Origin: Pseudomonas sp. MM211
GTDB lineage: Bacteria; Pseudomonadota; Gammaproteobacteria; Pseudomonadales; Pseudomonadaceae
Length of the DNA stretch: 64,000 bases
NCBI RefSeq assembly: GCF_020386635.1
Contig: NZ_CP081942.1
Span: forward strand, 2,108,001 to 2,172,000
Reading direction: 5' to 3'
Part shown: positions 1 through 8,448 of the stretch, in pieces
Layout of the letters: each line of letters begins with the position of its first letter
How positions within the stretch are numbered: the first letter of the stretch is position 1
The notes under the pieces: generated by a model
What the model was told of the DNA's origin: nothing
Seen by the model: the letters and a program-made list of their open reading frames with translations, nothing else
Databases searched by the model: none
Program-made: the position numbers and the translations under genes

Positions 1-160
1 CGTTCAGGGGCGGGCTGCTTGGGGGCGGCATTATGCTCGCGTCAGCGTGCAAAGGCGCATGCTGCATGGGTTAAGGTAGGAGTTTGAGCCGTCTGGAGGG
101 CAAGCGTTCCGTGGATTGGTCGCGGGGCGACGAAAGCCCCGAAACGGGGAAGGGCTACGC
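1..160. other. Left-edge stretch without a recognisable gene
   Basis: I see no convincing coding region here. A short dyad (GGGGC...GCCCC, about 124-140) could be the end of a transcript from the neighbouring minus-strand gene, but it has no T-run. The window edge may cut off a neighbouring gene. Confidence 0.4.
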
Positions 161-610
161 TCAGTGGCGCGGCTTCTCGGGGATATGTAGCTCGGTGGTC
201 TGGGCTTCCTTGGCCGGAACCGCAAGTGAGTCGCTGCCCGTGGCATCCTGCAGCGCACGCTGTTTGGCAGTGGCCGCCATCTGTTCGGACCAGGCGAGTT
301 GCAGGTCGCGATACTGAGGGGCGACCGCTGCGCTGTTGAGACGCGCCTGCTCTTGCCAGAACGCGTTGTCGCCACGCCACCAGGGATCTTCGCCAGGGGC
401 CGGGGGGGCAATCGGTGGCGGCATTTGGCGCACTGCAAGGGGCGCTGCTGCGGTGACTGCTTCCGGTGCCGTGGGCTGAGGTGCGGGTCGCAGCAGAGCG
501 AACAGATAGACACTGCCATAAGCCAGTGCGGCGCCAACGGCAATCGCCGCGGCACCGCGTATGAGCTCGCTATGCGGGCTATGAGGGTTACGAACTGAAG
601 CTTTCATCAT
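161..610 (-). CDS. Hypothetical single-pass membrane protein
   Basis: A 149-residue protein of unknown function. It has a short cytoplasmic N-terminus, one hydrophobic segment at about residues 17-40 (GAAAIAVGAALAYGSVYLF), and then a Pro/Ala-rich linker. The C-terminal part is hydrophilic, possibly helical (WWRGDNAFWQEQARLNSAA), and probably periplasmic. An AGGGA-like ribosome site sits just before two adjacent ATG codons, so the start could be 610 or 607. I cannot assign a family. Codon usage matches the neighbouring core genes, which argues for a real gene rather than a shadow ORF. Confidence 0.6.
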   Translation of the reverse strand: MMKASVRNPHSPHSELIRGAAAIAVGAALAYGSVYLFALLRPAPQPTAPEAVTAAAPLAVRQMPPPIAPPAPGEDPWWRGDNAFWQEQARLNSAAVAPQYRDLQLAWSEQMAATAKQRALQDATGSDSLAVPAKEAQTTELHIPEKPRH

Positions 611-727
611 CCATCCCTAGAAGAGAAAGGGCCGACACATGATCATGGCGGAAACGTTCGTGAATGATAGCCACTTACGCGGCGCTGATAAGCTTTATTT
701 CCGTCTCGAAATGCTGCGCCAGAGCGG

Positions 728-1090
728 CTACTTGCCTTTGATGATGCGCTGGATGGTGCCCGTGTTGTTATTCAACAACACATAGTCGGTACCAATCTTC
801 ACCCAGTGCTCGTGTTCCTTGTCTTCCGGCTCGGGCAGGTCGTGCTTTTTCAGATCTTTGATGGCGTAATCTTCGCGCCAGTACTTGTGTGGCGCGGGGG
901 TACCTTCCTTGAGATCGCCGATGTGCATCGGATCCTTGGCTTGCGGGTCTTCCTGATCAGGTTGCTGCTTGAGCACCTGCTCCTGATAGACCTCACGGGC
1001 CGGTTCCTGCTCTGCCGGATCGGCCGCATGGGCAAGGCCGGCGACCATCAAAGTGCCAAGCAAAACGCTGAGGGTAGGCGTGGTTTTCAT
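728..1090 (-). CDS. RcnB-like periplasmic protein
   Basis: A 120-residue secreted protein. A signal peptide is visible at residues 1-22, ending AGLAHA-A. An acidic, Gln/Glu-rich linker follows. The C-terminal module at about 65-120 has the YWREDYxI...LPEPxxxxxWVKIGTDYVLLNNNTGxI pattern of the RcnB (nickel/cobalt homeostasis) family of small periplasmic proteins. In E. coli RcnB modulates RcnA-mediated Ni/Co efflux; no rcnA or rcnR is visible nearby, so a metal role is only inferred from the family. The ATG is preceded by AAGGAG at good spacing. The gene appears monocistronic. Confidence 0.75.
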   Translation of the reverse strand: MKTTPTLSVLLGTLMVAGLAHAADPAEQEPAREVYQEQVLKQQPDQEDPQAKDPMHIGDLKEGTPAPHKYWREDYAIKDLKKHDLPEPEDKEHEHWVKIGTDYVLLNNNTGTIQRIIKGK

Positions 1091-1309
1091 CGGTGACTCT
1101 CCTTAATCCGTGTCCATGATTATGGACAGGAGGAGGTTGCAGAAAACTCAACCTAAATTTTCAGGTGCAGTCTGCGGCCTGATATTTCGGACGTGCGGTG
1201 TTACATACGGCAAGAGGGAGATCATACAACCGCCGAACGGTGGTGTTTCTCCATGAACCTTCGCTGCGCTAGTGCGCCTATTGTTGACGTTCAGCTATTC
1301 GAGTCAATC

Positions 1310-1699
1310 ATGCCTGTTTCCGTGTTTCTTGCCCTGGTCTTCGGTTGCGTCGGTGCTGTGCTGGTGGGCATTGGCATGTCCCGTCGCCGCGCCAGCCAGG
1401 ATTGGCTACAGGCTCAGGGGCGAATCATCGCCAGCGAGTGGGGGCTCAACACCTCGAGCCGCTATCCGCGTTTCGAATGGCGCGACGAACACGGCAAGCT
1501 GCACATGCACGAGAGCAGCATGAGCAGCTGGCGCCACTATCGCAAAGGCGATGCGGTAGCGGTGCGCTACGATCCGGCCTTCCCCAAGCGCGCGGTGATC
1601 GACACCCCGGTACAGCGTGGTGCCTCGTTCTTCTGGCTGGGCGTGCTGCTGTTGAGCATCGCCGGTCTGTTCCTGCTCGTCGAGCTGGTGCTGCAGTAA
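1310..1699 (+). CDS. DUF3592-type membrane protein
   Basis: About 129 residues starting MPVSVFLALVFG. It has two transmembrane segments, residues about 3-22 and 107-127. Between them lies a beta-rich domain (GRIIASEW...RYPRFEWRDEHGKLHMHES...YRKGDAVAVRYDP) matching the DUF3592 pattern of small membrane proteins with a two-helix hairpin and an extracytoplasmic beta domain. Function is unknown. An in-frame extension back to 1193 adds 39 residues without membrane or family character, so I prefer the ATG at 1310; 1253 is an alternative. No obvious operon partners. Confidence 0.7.
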   Translation: MPVSVFLALVFGCVGAVLVGIGMSRRRASQDWLQAQGRIIASEWGLNTSSRYPRFEWRDEHGKLHMHESSMSSWRHYRKGDAVAVRYDPAFPKRAVIDTPVQRGASFFWLGVLLLSIAGLFLLVELVLQ

Positions 1700-1967
1700 C
1701 CACTCCCTCCGGTCGATCCCCCTCGGCCTGCGACGATTCAGCACATACGTCCAATCGATAAGCCGACCCCGGCGGCATAGTGGCCGCACGGTCGTCGTGC
1801 GCCTGAGCGCCCGTCACTTGTCACGTCGCTGGCCCTTGTATGGCCATGCGGTTCGTCGATTTCGCTACGGGAGATGCCCTTGAAGCCGTTGCTCCGCGCG
1901 TCGTCATCCGCCTTCGAGCGTCTCAGTGCGTGGCTTGGCTGCGTGCACCTGGCAGGAGGCCGGTGAC

Positions 1968-2531
1968 ATGACTGCCGTTCAACCCCACGACGTGGTGACT
2001 CTGGTCATCCAGCACAAGGTGCGCCCCGGTCATGTGCCGGCCTACGAGGCCTGGCTCAAACGTGCCCTGACGGCCGCCGAGCAGCAGAGCGGTCACCTGG
2101 GCGTGAACGTGATCCGCTCGGACGGGCAGAGCGACACCTTCACCACCGTTCTGCGTTTCGCCGAAAGCTGGCAGCTGGACGAGTGGATCGCCTCCGACCG
2201 TCGCCGCCTGCTGATCGACGAGGTGCTGCCACTGCTAGACGGCGGCGACCAGACCCAGGTCAGCCGCGATCACGAATTCTGGTTCACCCCCGAACACGCT
2301 CAGGCGCCGCAGCCACCGAAGTGGAAGCAGGCGGTGCTGACCTATCTGGTCATCTGCCCGCTGACCATGCTCATCCCGCAATTGTGGCTGCCGTTGTTCC
2401 AGCAGTACCCGGCCCTGGGCGGAGTGGTACCGAGCAACCTGCTGATCACCCTGTGCATCGTCGTGCCGGTGGTGTTCTGGATCATGCCGGTGGTCACCCG
2501 CTGCTGCGCGGGCTGGCTGAGCGCCCGTTGA
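1968..2531 (+). CDS. Antibiotic biosynthesis monooxygenase (ABM)-domain membrane protein
   Basis: A 187-residue protein. Residues about 8-100 form a ferredoxin-like ABM domain (VTLVIQHKVRPGHVPAYEAWLKR...GHLGVNVIR). This fold is shared by small cofactor-free monooxygenases and haem-degrading enzymes. Residues 121-143 and 150-176 are two transmembrane helices, so the domain is membrane-tethered. The start at 1968 is set by AGGAGG at 1954-1959; the in-frame GTG at 1926 has no comparable site. It is the first gene of a plus-strand set with the hydrolase at 2569 and the amidohydrolase at 3407. A second ABM-like domain occurs in the MFS protein of the same cluster. The substrate is unknown. Confidence 0.75.
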   Translation: MTAVQPHDVVTLVIQHKVRPGHVPAYEAWLKRALTAAEQQSGHLGVNVIRSDGQSDTFTTVLRFAESWQLDEWIASDRRRLLIDEVLPLLDGGDQTQVSRDHEFWFTPEHAQAPQPPKWKQAVLTYLVICPLTMLIPQLWLPLFQQYPALGGVVPSNLLITLCIVVPVVFWIMPVVTRCCAGWLSAR

Positions 2532-2568
2532 TTTTCCCATCCATTGCGATACCCGAGAGGACACGCCC

Positions 2569-3387
2569 ATGAGCACTTTCACGACCCGCGACGGCACCGA
2601 GATATATTTCAAGGATTGGGGCAGCGGCAAGCCCGTGCTGTTCAGCCATGGCTGGCCGCTGGACGCGGACATGTGGGAATACCAGATGGAGTACCTGAGT
2701 AGCCGCGGCTACCGCACCATCGCCTTCGACCGCCGCGGCTTCGGGCGCTCCAGCCAGCCGTGGACGGGCTATGACTACGACACCTTCGCCGATGACATTC
2801 ATGAGCTGATCGAGCACCTCGACCTGCGTGACGTGACCCTGGTCGGTTTCTCCATGGGCGGCGGCGATGTCAGCCGTTACATCGGTCGCCACGGTACGTC
2901 GCGGGTCGCCAAGCTGGCGCTGCTCGGTGCGGTCACGCCGATCTTCGGCAAGGCAGCGGATTTTCCCGAAGGTGTCGATGAGTCGGTGTTCGCTGGCATC
3001 AAGGCCGGTCTGCTCAAGGATCGTGCACAGTTCATCGCCGATTTCGCCACGCCTTTCTATGGCATCGACAAGGGCCAGCAGGTCTCCGATGGCGTGCTCA
3101 GCCAGACCCTCAATATCGCCCTGCTGGCATCGCTCAAGGGCACGGTGGATTGCGTCACCGCGTTCTCGCAAACCGACTTCCGCGCCGACCTGGCCAAGGT
3201 CGATGTGCCGACCCTGGTGATTCACGGCGATGCCGACGCCATCGTGCCGTTCGAGACCACCGGCCGGCTTGCCGCGCAGATGATCGAGGGCTCCGAGCTG
3301 AAGGTGTACGAGGGCGCGCCCCACGGTTTCGCCGTGACCCACCAGCAACGCCTCAACGAAGACCTGCTGGCCTTCGTGTCCCGCTGA
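2569..3387 (+). CDS. Alpha/beta hydrolase, non-haem chloroperoxidase/arylesterase family
   Basis: A 272-residue single-domain alpha/beta hydrolase. It has the oxyanion region SHGWPLDADMW, the nucleophile elbow GFSMGGG (Ser95), a catalytic acid in HGDADAIVPFE (about D221/D223) and His252 in APHGF. Length and motifs match cofactor-free haloperoxidases, which act mainly as esterases or perhydrolases. No export signal, so it is cytoplasmic. It lies 37 nt after the ABM gene and 19 nt before the amidohydrolase, suggesting one transcript. Substrate not predictable; an ester or lactone is likely. Confidence 0.88.
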   Translation: MSTFTTRDGTEIYFKDWGSGKPVLFSHGWPLDADMWEYQMEYLSSRGYRTIAFDRRGFGRSSQPWTGYDYDTFADDIHELIEHLDLRDVTLVGFSMGGGDVSRYIGRHGTSRVAKLALLGAVTPIFGKAADFPEGVDESVFAGIKAGLLKDRAQFIADFATPFYGIDKGQQVSDGVLSQTLNIALLASLKGTVDCVTAFSQTDFRADLAKVDVPTLVIHGDADAIVPFETTGRLAAQMIEGSELKVYEGAPHGFAVTHQQRLNEDLLAFVSR

Positions 3388-3406
3388 TCACCCGGAGCGC
3401 CCAGCC

Positions 3407-5377
3407 ATGACTTCAGATCCCAAAGATCCCAAGCGCCGCCAGGTCGTCGCTGCCGGCAGCCTGCTTGGCGCCGCTGGCGCGCTCTGGTCTGCCTTACCTT
3501 TCGCCGGTCGCGCCGGCTACGCATTCGGAGCGAACATGAACGACGCTGACCTGATCCTGCTCAACGGTAAATTCCACACCGTCGACCCCGAGCGGCCGCA
3601 CGCCACCGCAGTCGCCATCAAAGATGGCCGCTTCATCGCCGTGGGTAGCGACGCCGAAGCCATGGCCACCAAGGGCGCAGGCAGCAAGGTCATCGACCTG
3701 AACAAGCGCACCGCGATTCCCGGCCTCAACGACTCGCACCTGCACCTGATTCGTGGCGGCCTGAACTACAACCTGGAGCTGCGCTGGGAGGGCGTGCCGT
3801 CCCTGGCCGATGCCCTGCGCATGCTCAAGAACCAGGCGGATCGCACCCCCACGCCGCAGTGGGTACGCGTGGTTGGCGGCTGGAACGAATTCCAGTTTGC
3901 CGAAAAGCGCATGCCGACCCTGGCCGAGATCAACCAGGCGGCGCCAGACACCCCGGTGTTCCTGCTGCACCTCTACGACCGTGCTTTGCTCAACCGCGCC
4001 GCACTGCGTGTGGTCGGCTACACCAAGGACACGCCGAACCCGCCCGGTGGCGAGATCCAGCGTGACAGTAACGGCGACCCGACCGGCATGCTGATCGCCC
4101 GCCCCAACGCCATGATCCTCTACTCGACGCTGTCGAAAGGGCCGGCACTGCCACTGGAATACCAGGTCAACTCGACCCGCCAGTTCATGCGCGAACTCAA
4201 CCGCCTGGGCCTGACCAGCGCCATCGATGCCGGCGGCGGTTACCAGAACTACCCCGACGACTACCAGGTGATCCAGCAGCTGGCCGACAACGACCAGCTC
4301 ACCGTGCGCATCGCCTACAACCTGTTTACCCAAAAGCCCAAGGAAGAACTGGCCGACTTCCAGAAATGGACGAAGACCGTCACCTACGGCCAGGGCACCG
4401 ACTACTTCCGCCACAACGGCGCGGGCGAGATGCTGGCGTTCTCCGCTGCCGACTTCGAAGATTTCCTCGAGCCGCGCCCGGATCTTCCGGCCGGCATGGA
4501 GGCCGATCTCGAACCGGTGGTGCGCCACTTGGTCGAGCACCGCTGGCCGTTCCGCCTGCACGCCACCTATGACGAATCCATCTCGCGCATGCTCGACGTG
4601 TTCGAGAAGGTCAACCGTGACATCCCGTTCAATGGCCTGCCGTGGTTCTTCGACCATGCGGAAACCATCACCCCGCGCAACATCGAGCGGGTCAGGGCGC
4701 TTGGCGGCGGCATCGCCATCCAGCACCGCATGGCCTTCCAGGGCGAGTACTTCGTCGACCGCTACGGCGCCAAGGCCGCCGAAGCCACGCCGCCGATCAA
4801 ACGCATGCTCGCCGAAGGCGTGCCGGTCGGTGCCGGTACCGACGCCACCCGCGTGGCCAGCTACAACCCCTGGACATCGCTGTACTGGCTGGTCAGCGGC
4901 AAGACCGTGGGCGGCACCGCGCTGTATCCCGAAGGCTTGTCTCGCGCCGTTGCGCTGCAACTGTTCACCCAGGGCAGCGCCTGGTTCTCCAGCGAGCAGG
5001 GCAAGAAGGGCCAGATCAAGGTCGGGCAACTGGCCGACGTGGCGGTGCTCTCGGCGGATTACTTCAGCGTGACCGAAGAAGCCATCAAGCACCTCGAGTC
5101 GGTACTCACCGTGGTTGGCGGCAAGGTCGTCTACGGCGCGGGTGAGTTCGACACGCTCGGCATTCCGCCGCTGCCGGTACTGCCGGAATGGTCGCCGGTG
5201 GCCAAGGTACCTGGGCACTGGAAACCGTCCGCACCGCTGCAAGCCGCCGTGCACCAGTGCATCGGCTCCTGCGCGGTACACGCCCACAGCCATGAGCGGG
5301 CGCGGCAGAGCAAGGTGCCGATCAGCGACTACGCCGGCTTCTGGGGCGCCTTCGGCTGCTCGTGCTTCGCGTTCTGA
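3407..5377 (+). CDS. Tat-exported amidohydrolase (YtcJ-like, amidohydrolase family 3)
   Basis: A 656-residue metal-dependent hydrolase. The N-terminus carries a twin-arginine-like signal (KRRQVVAAG at about residues 10-18, then a hydrophobic stretch to ~45). The catalytic domain starts at ADLILLNGKFHTVDP, contains the metal-binding NDSHLHL and has the C-terminal TDATR and GQLADVAVLS segments of the YtcJ group. The C-terminal tail is unusual, with five cysteines in about 40 residues (CIGSC ... GCSCF), perhaps metal-binding or disulfide-bonded after export. Family members hydrolyse amides, N-formyl groups or cyclic ureides; the substrate here is unknown. It follows the hydrolase gene closely. 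The REP array at 5430 separates it from the MFS gene. Confidence 0.82.
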   Translation: MTSDPKDPKRRQVVAAGSLLGAAGALWSALPFAGRAGYAFGANMNDADLILLNGKFHTVDPERPHATAVAIKDGRFIAVGSDAEAMATKGAGSKVIDLNKRTAIPGLNDSHLHLIRGGLNYNLELRWEGVPSLADALRMLKNQADRTPTPQWVRVVGGWNEFQFAEKRMPTLAEINQAAPDTPVFLLHLYDRALLNRAALRVVGYTKDTPNPPGGEIQRDSNGDPTGMLIARPNAMILYSTLSKGPALPLEYQVNSTRQFMRELNRLGLTSAIDAGGGYQNYPDDYQVIQQLADNDQLTVRIAYNLFTQKPKEELADFQKWTKTVTYGQGTDYFRHNGAGEMLAFSAADFEDFLEPRPDLPAGMEADLEPVVRHLVEHRWPFRLHATYDESISRMLDVFEKVNRDIPFNGLPWFFDHAETITPRNIERVRALGGGIAIQHRMAFQGEYFVDRYGAKAAEATPPIKRMLAEGVPVGAGTDATRVASYNPWTSLYWLVSGKTVGGTALYPEGLSRAVALQLFTQGSAWFSSEQGKKGQIKVGQLADVAVLSADYFSVTEEAIKHLESVLTVVGGKVVYGAGEFDTLGIPPLPVLPEWSPVAKVPGHWKPSAPLQAAVHQCIGSCAVHAHSHERARQSKVPISDYAGFWGAFGCSCFAF

Positions 5378-5429
5378 GCCCTGTTTAAAGAGCTAGGAGA
5401 CCTACTGGGCACGTGAGAACGACTGGATC

Positions 5430-6046
5430 TGTGGGAGCGGGCCATGCCCGCGATTCGCGCGCATGGCGCGCTCCCACAGCCGTAGGTTGATAGCGTTTTT
5501 TTCATCCACCACACGATCGCGGCTCCGGTGGATGGGTGAGGCGTCATCCACCCTACTGGGTTTGTAGGAGCGGGCTTGCCCGCGAAAACGCTGGTGGGTT
5601 TCACGCAGGTGTCGCGGCTGAAATCGCTTCGCCGGCAAGCCGGCTCCTACGGGAGCTGGCGTCTGCACTGCAGCGCCTTGTGGTGGATGACGATTTTTCA
5701 TCCACCACGCTATCGAGGTTCCGGTGGATGGGTGAAGCGTCATCCACCCTACTGGGTTTGTAGGAGCGGGCTTGCCCGCGAAAACGCTGGTGGGTTTCAC
5801 GCAGGTGTCGCGGCTGAAATCGCTTCGCCGGCAAGCCGGCTCCTACGGGAGCTGACGTCTGCACTGCAGCGCCTTGTGGTGGATGACGATTTTTCATCCA
5901 CCACGCTATCGAGGTTCCGGTGGATAGGTGAGGCGTCATCCACCCTACGGAGTTGTAGGAGCGGGCTTGCCCGCGAAAGCGCTGGTGGGTTTCAAGCAGG
6001 CGTCGCGGCTGAAATCGCTTCGCCGGCAAGCCGGCTCCTACGGGGG
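5430..6046. repeat. Tandem array of about 195-bp units built from REP-type dyads
   Basis: Two near-identical full units (5563-5758 and 5759-5953) are followed by a partial unit (5954-6046) and preceded by a degenerate one (about 5430-5562). Each unit opens with GTAGGAGCGGGCTTGCCCGCG and includes the inverted partner CGCCGGCAAGCCGGCTCCTAC about 70 nt on. It then has a second dyad pair built on GGTGGATGA...TCATCCACC. The first is the familiar Pseudomonas REP sequence. It fills most of the 744-bp gap between the amidohydrolase and the MFS gene and could end or attenuate transcription. It also creates a spurious N-terminal extension of the MFS reading frame. Confidence 0.9.
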
Positions 6047-6121
6047 CAGACGTATCCACCGCAGGCACGCGCATTTTTTCAACGAACACCGATCGTCATT
6101 GGGCGGTTTACGAGAGTAGCC

Positions 6122-7774
6122 ATGGAAAGCGTCATCAAACAAACACCCGCCAGCCCCTGGAGCCCATTGCGCAGCAGCGTGTTTCGCTGGTTGTGGCTGG
6201 CCAGTATCGCCTCGAACATTGGCACCTGGATGCACGAGGTGGGCGCTGGCTGGCTGATGACCTCGCTGTCGGCCAGCCCGCTAGCGGTGGCGATGGTGCA
6301 GGTGGCAGCGGCCTTGCCGATGTTCTTTCTGGCACTGCCCGCTGGCGCCCTGGCGGACATCGTCGACAAGCGTCGCTACCTGCTCACCGTGCAGTTGTGG
6401 ATGGCCAGCGTGGCGGTGCTGCTCGCCAGCCTGACGCTGCTCGGCTGGATGAACGTGCCGCTGCTGCTCCTGCTGACCCTGGCCATGGGCATCGGCACCG
6501 CGCTGATGATGCCGGCTTGGTCGGCACTGACCCCGGAGTTGGTCGGCAAGGATGAACTGCCCGCCGCGGTGGCGCTGTCCAGCCTGGGCATGAACGTGGC
6601 GCGGGCCATCGGGCCGGCCATCGCCGGGATTCTGGTTAGCCTCAGCGGCCCCTGGCTGACCTTCGCCCTTAACGCTGTGTCGTTCTTTGCGGTGATCGCC
6701 GCGCTGTATGCCTGGAAGCGCACACCCACGGTGAGCATCCTGCCGGCCGAGCGGCTGTTCGGTGCGGTGCGCCTCGGCGTGCGTTATGCGCGCAGCGCCA
6801 AACCGCTGCAGGCGGTACTGGTACGTACGCTGGCGTTCTTTGTCGGTGCCAGTGCCGGCATGTCGCTGCTGCCGTTACTGGTGCGTCGCGAGCTGCAGGG
6901 TACAGCGGCGGATTTCGGCATCCTGCTCGGCTGCGTGGGCATTGGCGCTATCGCCGGGGCGATGTTCCTGCCCAAGCTGCGCGAGCGGCTGCGCAGCGAT
7001 GTAATCGTCGCCGCTGCCAGTGTCGCCTATGCCGCGGTGCTGTTCGGCTTGGCCTTTATCCGCGATTTCAGCCTGCTGATTCCGGTGATGCTGGTCAGCG
7101 GCGCCGCCTGGATCTGCGTGCTGTCGAACCTGCAGGTGGCCGCGCAGACCTCCGTGCCGAGCTGGGTAAGGGCCCGGGCGCTGGCGGTGTACATCTTGGT
7201 GTTCTTCGGCTGCAGCGCGCTGGGCGGCATCGTCTGGGGTTCGCTGGCCAGTGAGTTTTCGCTGACCGTCGCGCTGGCTGGTGGCGGCGCAATGCTGCTG
7301 CTCGGCGTGCTGCTGTCCTGGCGCTTCCACCTGCCGATCACCGCTGCCGAAGACCTGGCGCCTTCCGTGCACTGGCCCGCGCCGGTACTCAGCGCCGACA
7401 TGGATCGCGAGCGCGGCCCGGTGATGGTCACCCTGGAGTACGACATCCCCGCCGAGCATGCCGACGCGTTCAGCGAAGCCATGCTCGCCGTACGCGCCAT
7501 GCGCCGGCGCAACGGTGCGCTGTCCTGGGGCCTGCTGCAGGACAGCGAAAACCCGCAGCTCTGGCAGGAATTCTTCTTCGACGCCTCCTGGCTCGAACAC
7601 CTGCGTCACCACGGCCGCGTCACCGTCGCCGAACAGCGTATCGAGGCCAACGCCCGGCAGTACCAGCGCGAAGGCGTCGCCGTGCGCATTCGCCACCTGC
7701 TTGGCGTGCCGGCACCGCGCACACCGCAAGCCCCTTTATCAAACACCCCTAACGCAACAGGAGTATCACCATGA
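6122..7774 (+). CDS. MFS_3-family exporter with C-terminal ABM-like domain
   Basis: A 550-residue major facilitator protein. Residues about 15-410 contain the transmembrane helices and an MFS motif A (LPAGALADIVDKRR). The C-terminal 110 residues are soluble (VMVTLEYDIPAEHADAFSEAML...LLQDSENPQLWQEFFFDASWLEHLRHH), a dimeric alpha/beta-barrel-like domain typical of the 'transmembrane secretion effector' MFS_3 group related to EntS. Predicted to export a small molecule; substrate unknown. The open frame continues upstream through the REP array, but ATG 6122 begins the conserved MFS N-terminus (SPWSPLRSSVFRWLWLASIASN). Its stop overlaps the ycaC start by ATGA, implying translational coupling. Confidence 0.88.
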   Translation: MESVIKQTPASPWSPLRSSVFRWLWLASIASNIGTWMHEVGAGWLMTSLSASPLAVAMVQVAAALPMFFLALPAGALADIVDKRRYLLTVQLWMASVAVLLASLTLLGWMNVPLLLLLTLAMGIGTALMMPAWSALTPELVGKDELPAAVALSSLGMNVARAIGPAIAGILVSLSGPWLTFALNAVSFFAVIAALYAWKRTPTVSILPAERLFGAVRLGVRYARSAKPLQAVLVRTLAFFVGASAGMSLLPLLVRRELQGTAADFGILLGCVGIGAIAGAMFLPKLRERLRSDVIVAAASVAYAAVLFGLAFIRDFSLLIPVMLVSGAAWICVLSNLQVAAQTSVPSWVRARALAVYILVFFGCSALGGIVWGSLASEFSLTVALAGGGAMLLLGVLLSWRFHLPITAAEDLAPSVHWPAPVLSADMDRERGPVMVTLEYDIPAEHADAFSEAMLAVRAMRRRNGALSWGLLQDSENPQLWQEFFFDASWLEHLRHHGRVTVAEQRIEANARQYQREGVAVRIRHLLGVPAPRTPQAPLSNTPNATGVSP

Positions 7775-8397
7775 CCGTTCCCTACAAGCGCCTCAACAAA
7801 GATGACGCCGTCGTTCTGCTGGTCGACCACCAGGCCGGCCTGATTTCCCTGGTTCAGGACTTCAGCCCCAGCGACTTCAAGAACAACGTGCTGGCCCTGG
7901 CCAACTGCGCCAAGTTCTTCAACCTGCCGACCATCCTCACCACCAGCTTCGAGCAAGGCCCCAACGGCCCGCTGGTTCCCGAGCTGAAAGAGCTGTTCCC
8001 GGACGCGCCGTACATCGCCCGCCCTGGCCAGATCAATGCCTGGGACAACGAAGATTTCGTCAAGGCGGTCAAGGCCACCGGCAAGAAGCAGATCATCATC
8101 GCCGGCGTAGTCACCGACGTCTGCGTGGCGTTCCCGACCCTCTCGGCCATTGCCGAAGGCTTCGACGTGTTCGTGGTCACCGATGCATCCGGCACTTTCG
8201 ACAAGACCGTGCAGCAAGCTGCCTGGAACCGCATGAGCGCTTCCGGTGCACAACTGCTGAACTGGTTCTCCGTGGCCTGTGAGCTGCACCGCGACTGGCG
8301 CAACGATATCGAAGGCCTGGGCGCGCTGCTGTCCAACCACATCCCCAACTACCGCAACCTGATGACCAGCTATTTCACGCTGACCGCCAACAAGTGA
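7771..8397 (+). CDS. ycaC: YcaC-like isochorismatase-family hydrolase
   Basis: A 208-residue cysteine hydrolase of the isochorismatase-like fold. Visible are Asp19 in LLVDHQAG, Cys118 in GVVTDVCVAF and the family signature ARPGQINAWDNEDF (residues 83-96). The YcaC subgroup has the same length and forms ring-shaped oligomers; its natural substrate is unsettled. Translationally coupled to the MFS exporter (ATGA overlap), so hydrolase and exporter probably serve one pathway. A 30-bp near-perfect palindrome follows the stop codon. Family assignment is strong; the gene symbol is by homology only. Confidence 0.85.
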   Translation: MTVPYKRLNKDDAVVLLVDHQAGLISLVQDFSPSDFKNNVLALANCAKFFNLPTILTTSFEQGPNGPLVPELKELFPDAPYIARPGQINAWDNEDFVKAVKATGKKQIIIAGVVTDVCVAFPTLSAIAEGFDVFVVTDASGTFDKTVQQAAWNRMSASGAQLLNWFSVACELHRDWRNDIEGLGALLSNHIPNYRNLMTSYFTLTANK

Positions 8398-8403
8398 TGA
8401 CAT

Positions 8404-8433
8404 CCGGCCGCGGTGCTCGAGCACTGCGGCCGG
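8404..8433. terminator. 30-bp near-perfect palindrome between ycaC and LysR gene
   Basis: CCGGCCGCGGTGCTC pairs with GAGCACTGCGGCCGG with a single mismatch. It starts 6 nt after the ycaC stop and ends 15 nt before the LysR start. There is no clear T-run, so it may be a stem-loop that ends or attenuates the upstream transcript, or a dyad operator for a regulator. Confidence 0.6.
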
Positions 8434-8448
8434 TTCTGGAGCACCTCT

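Noticed and set aside
124..140. Terminator near the left edge
   Set aside because: A short GGGGC/GCCCC dyad with no T-run on either strand; not strong enough to annotate as a terminator.
3494..5293. 599-codon open frame on the minus strand
   Set aside because: It lies entirely opposite the amidohydrolase gene, whose family motifs are clear. Such long antisense frames are common in high-GC DNA and the translation shows no domain.
5430..6046. CRISPR array
   Set aside because: The repeats are about 195 bp, contiguous and without unique spacers, and no cas genes are present.
5576..6121. N-terminal extension of the MFS protein through the REP array
   Set aside because: The extension translates repeated DNA; the conserved MFS N-terminus begins at ATG 6122.
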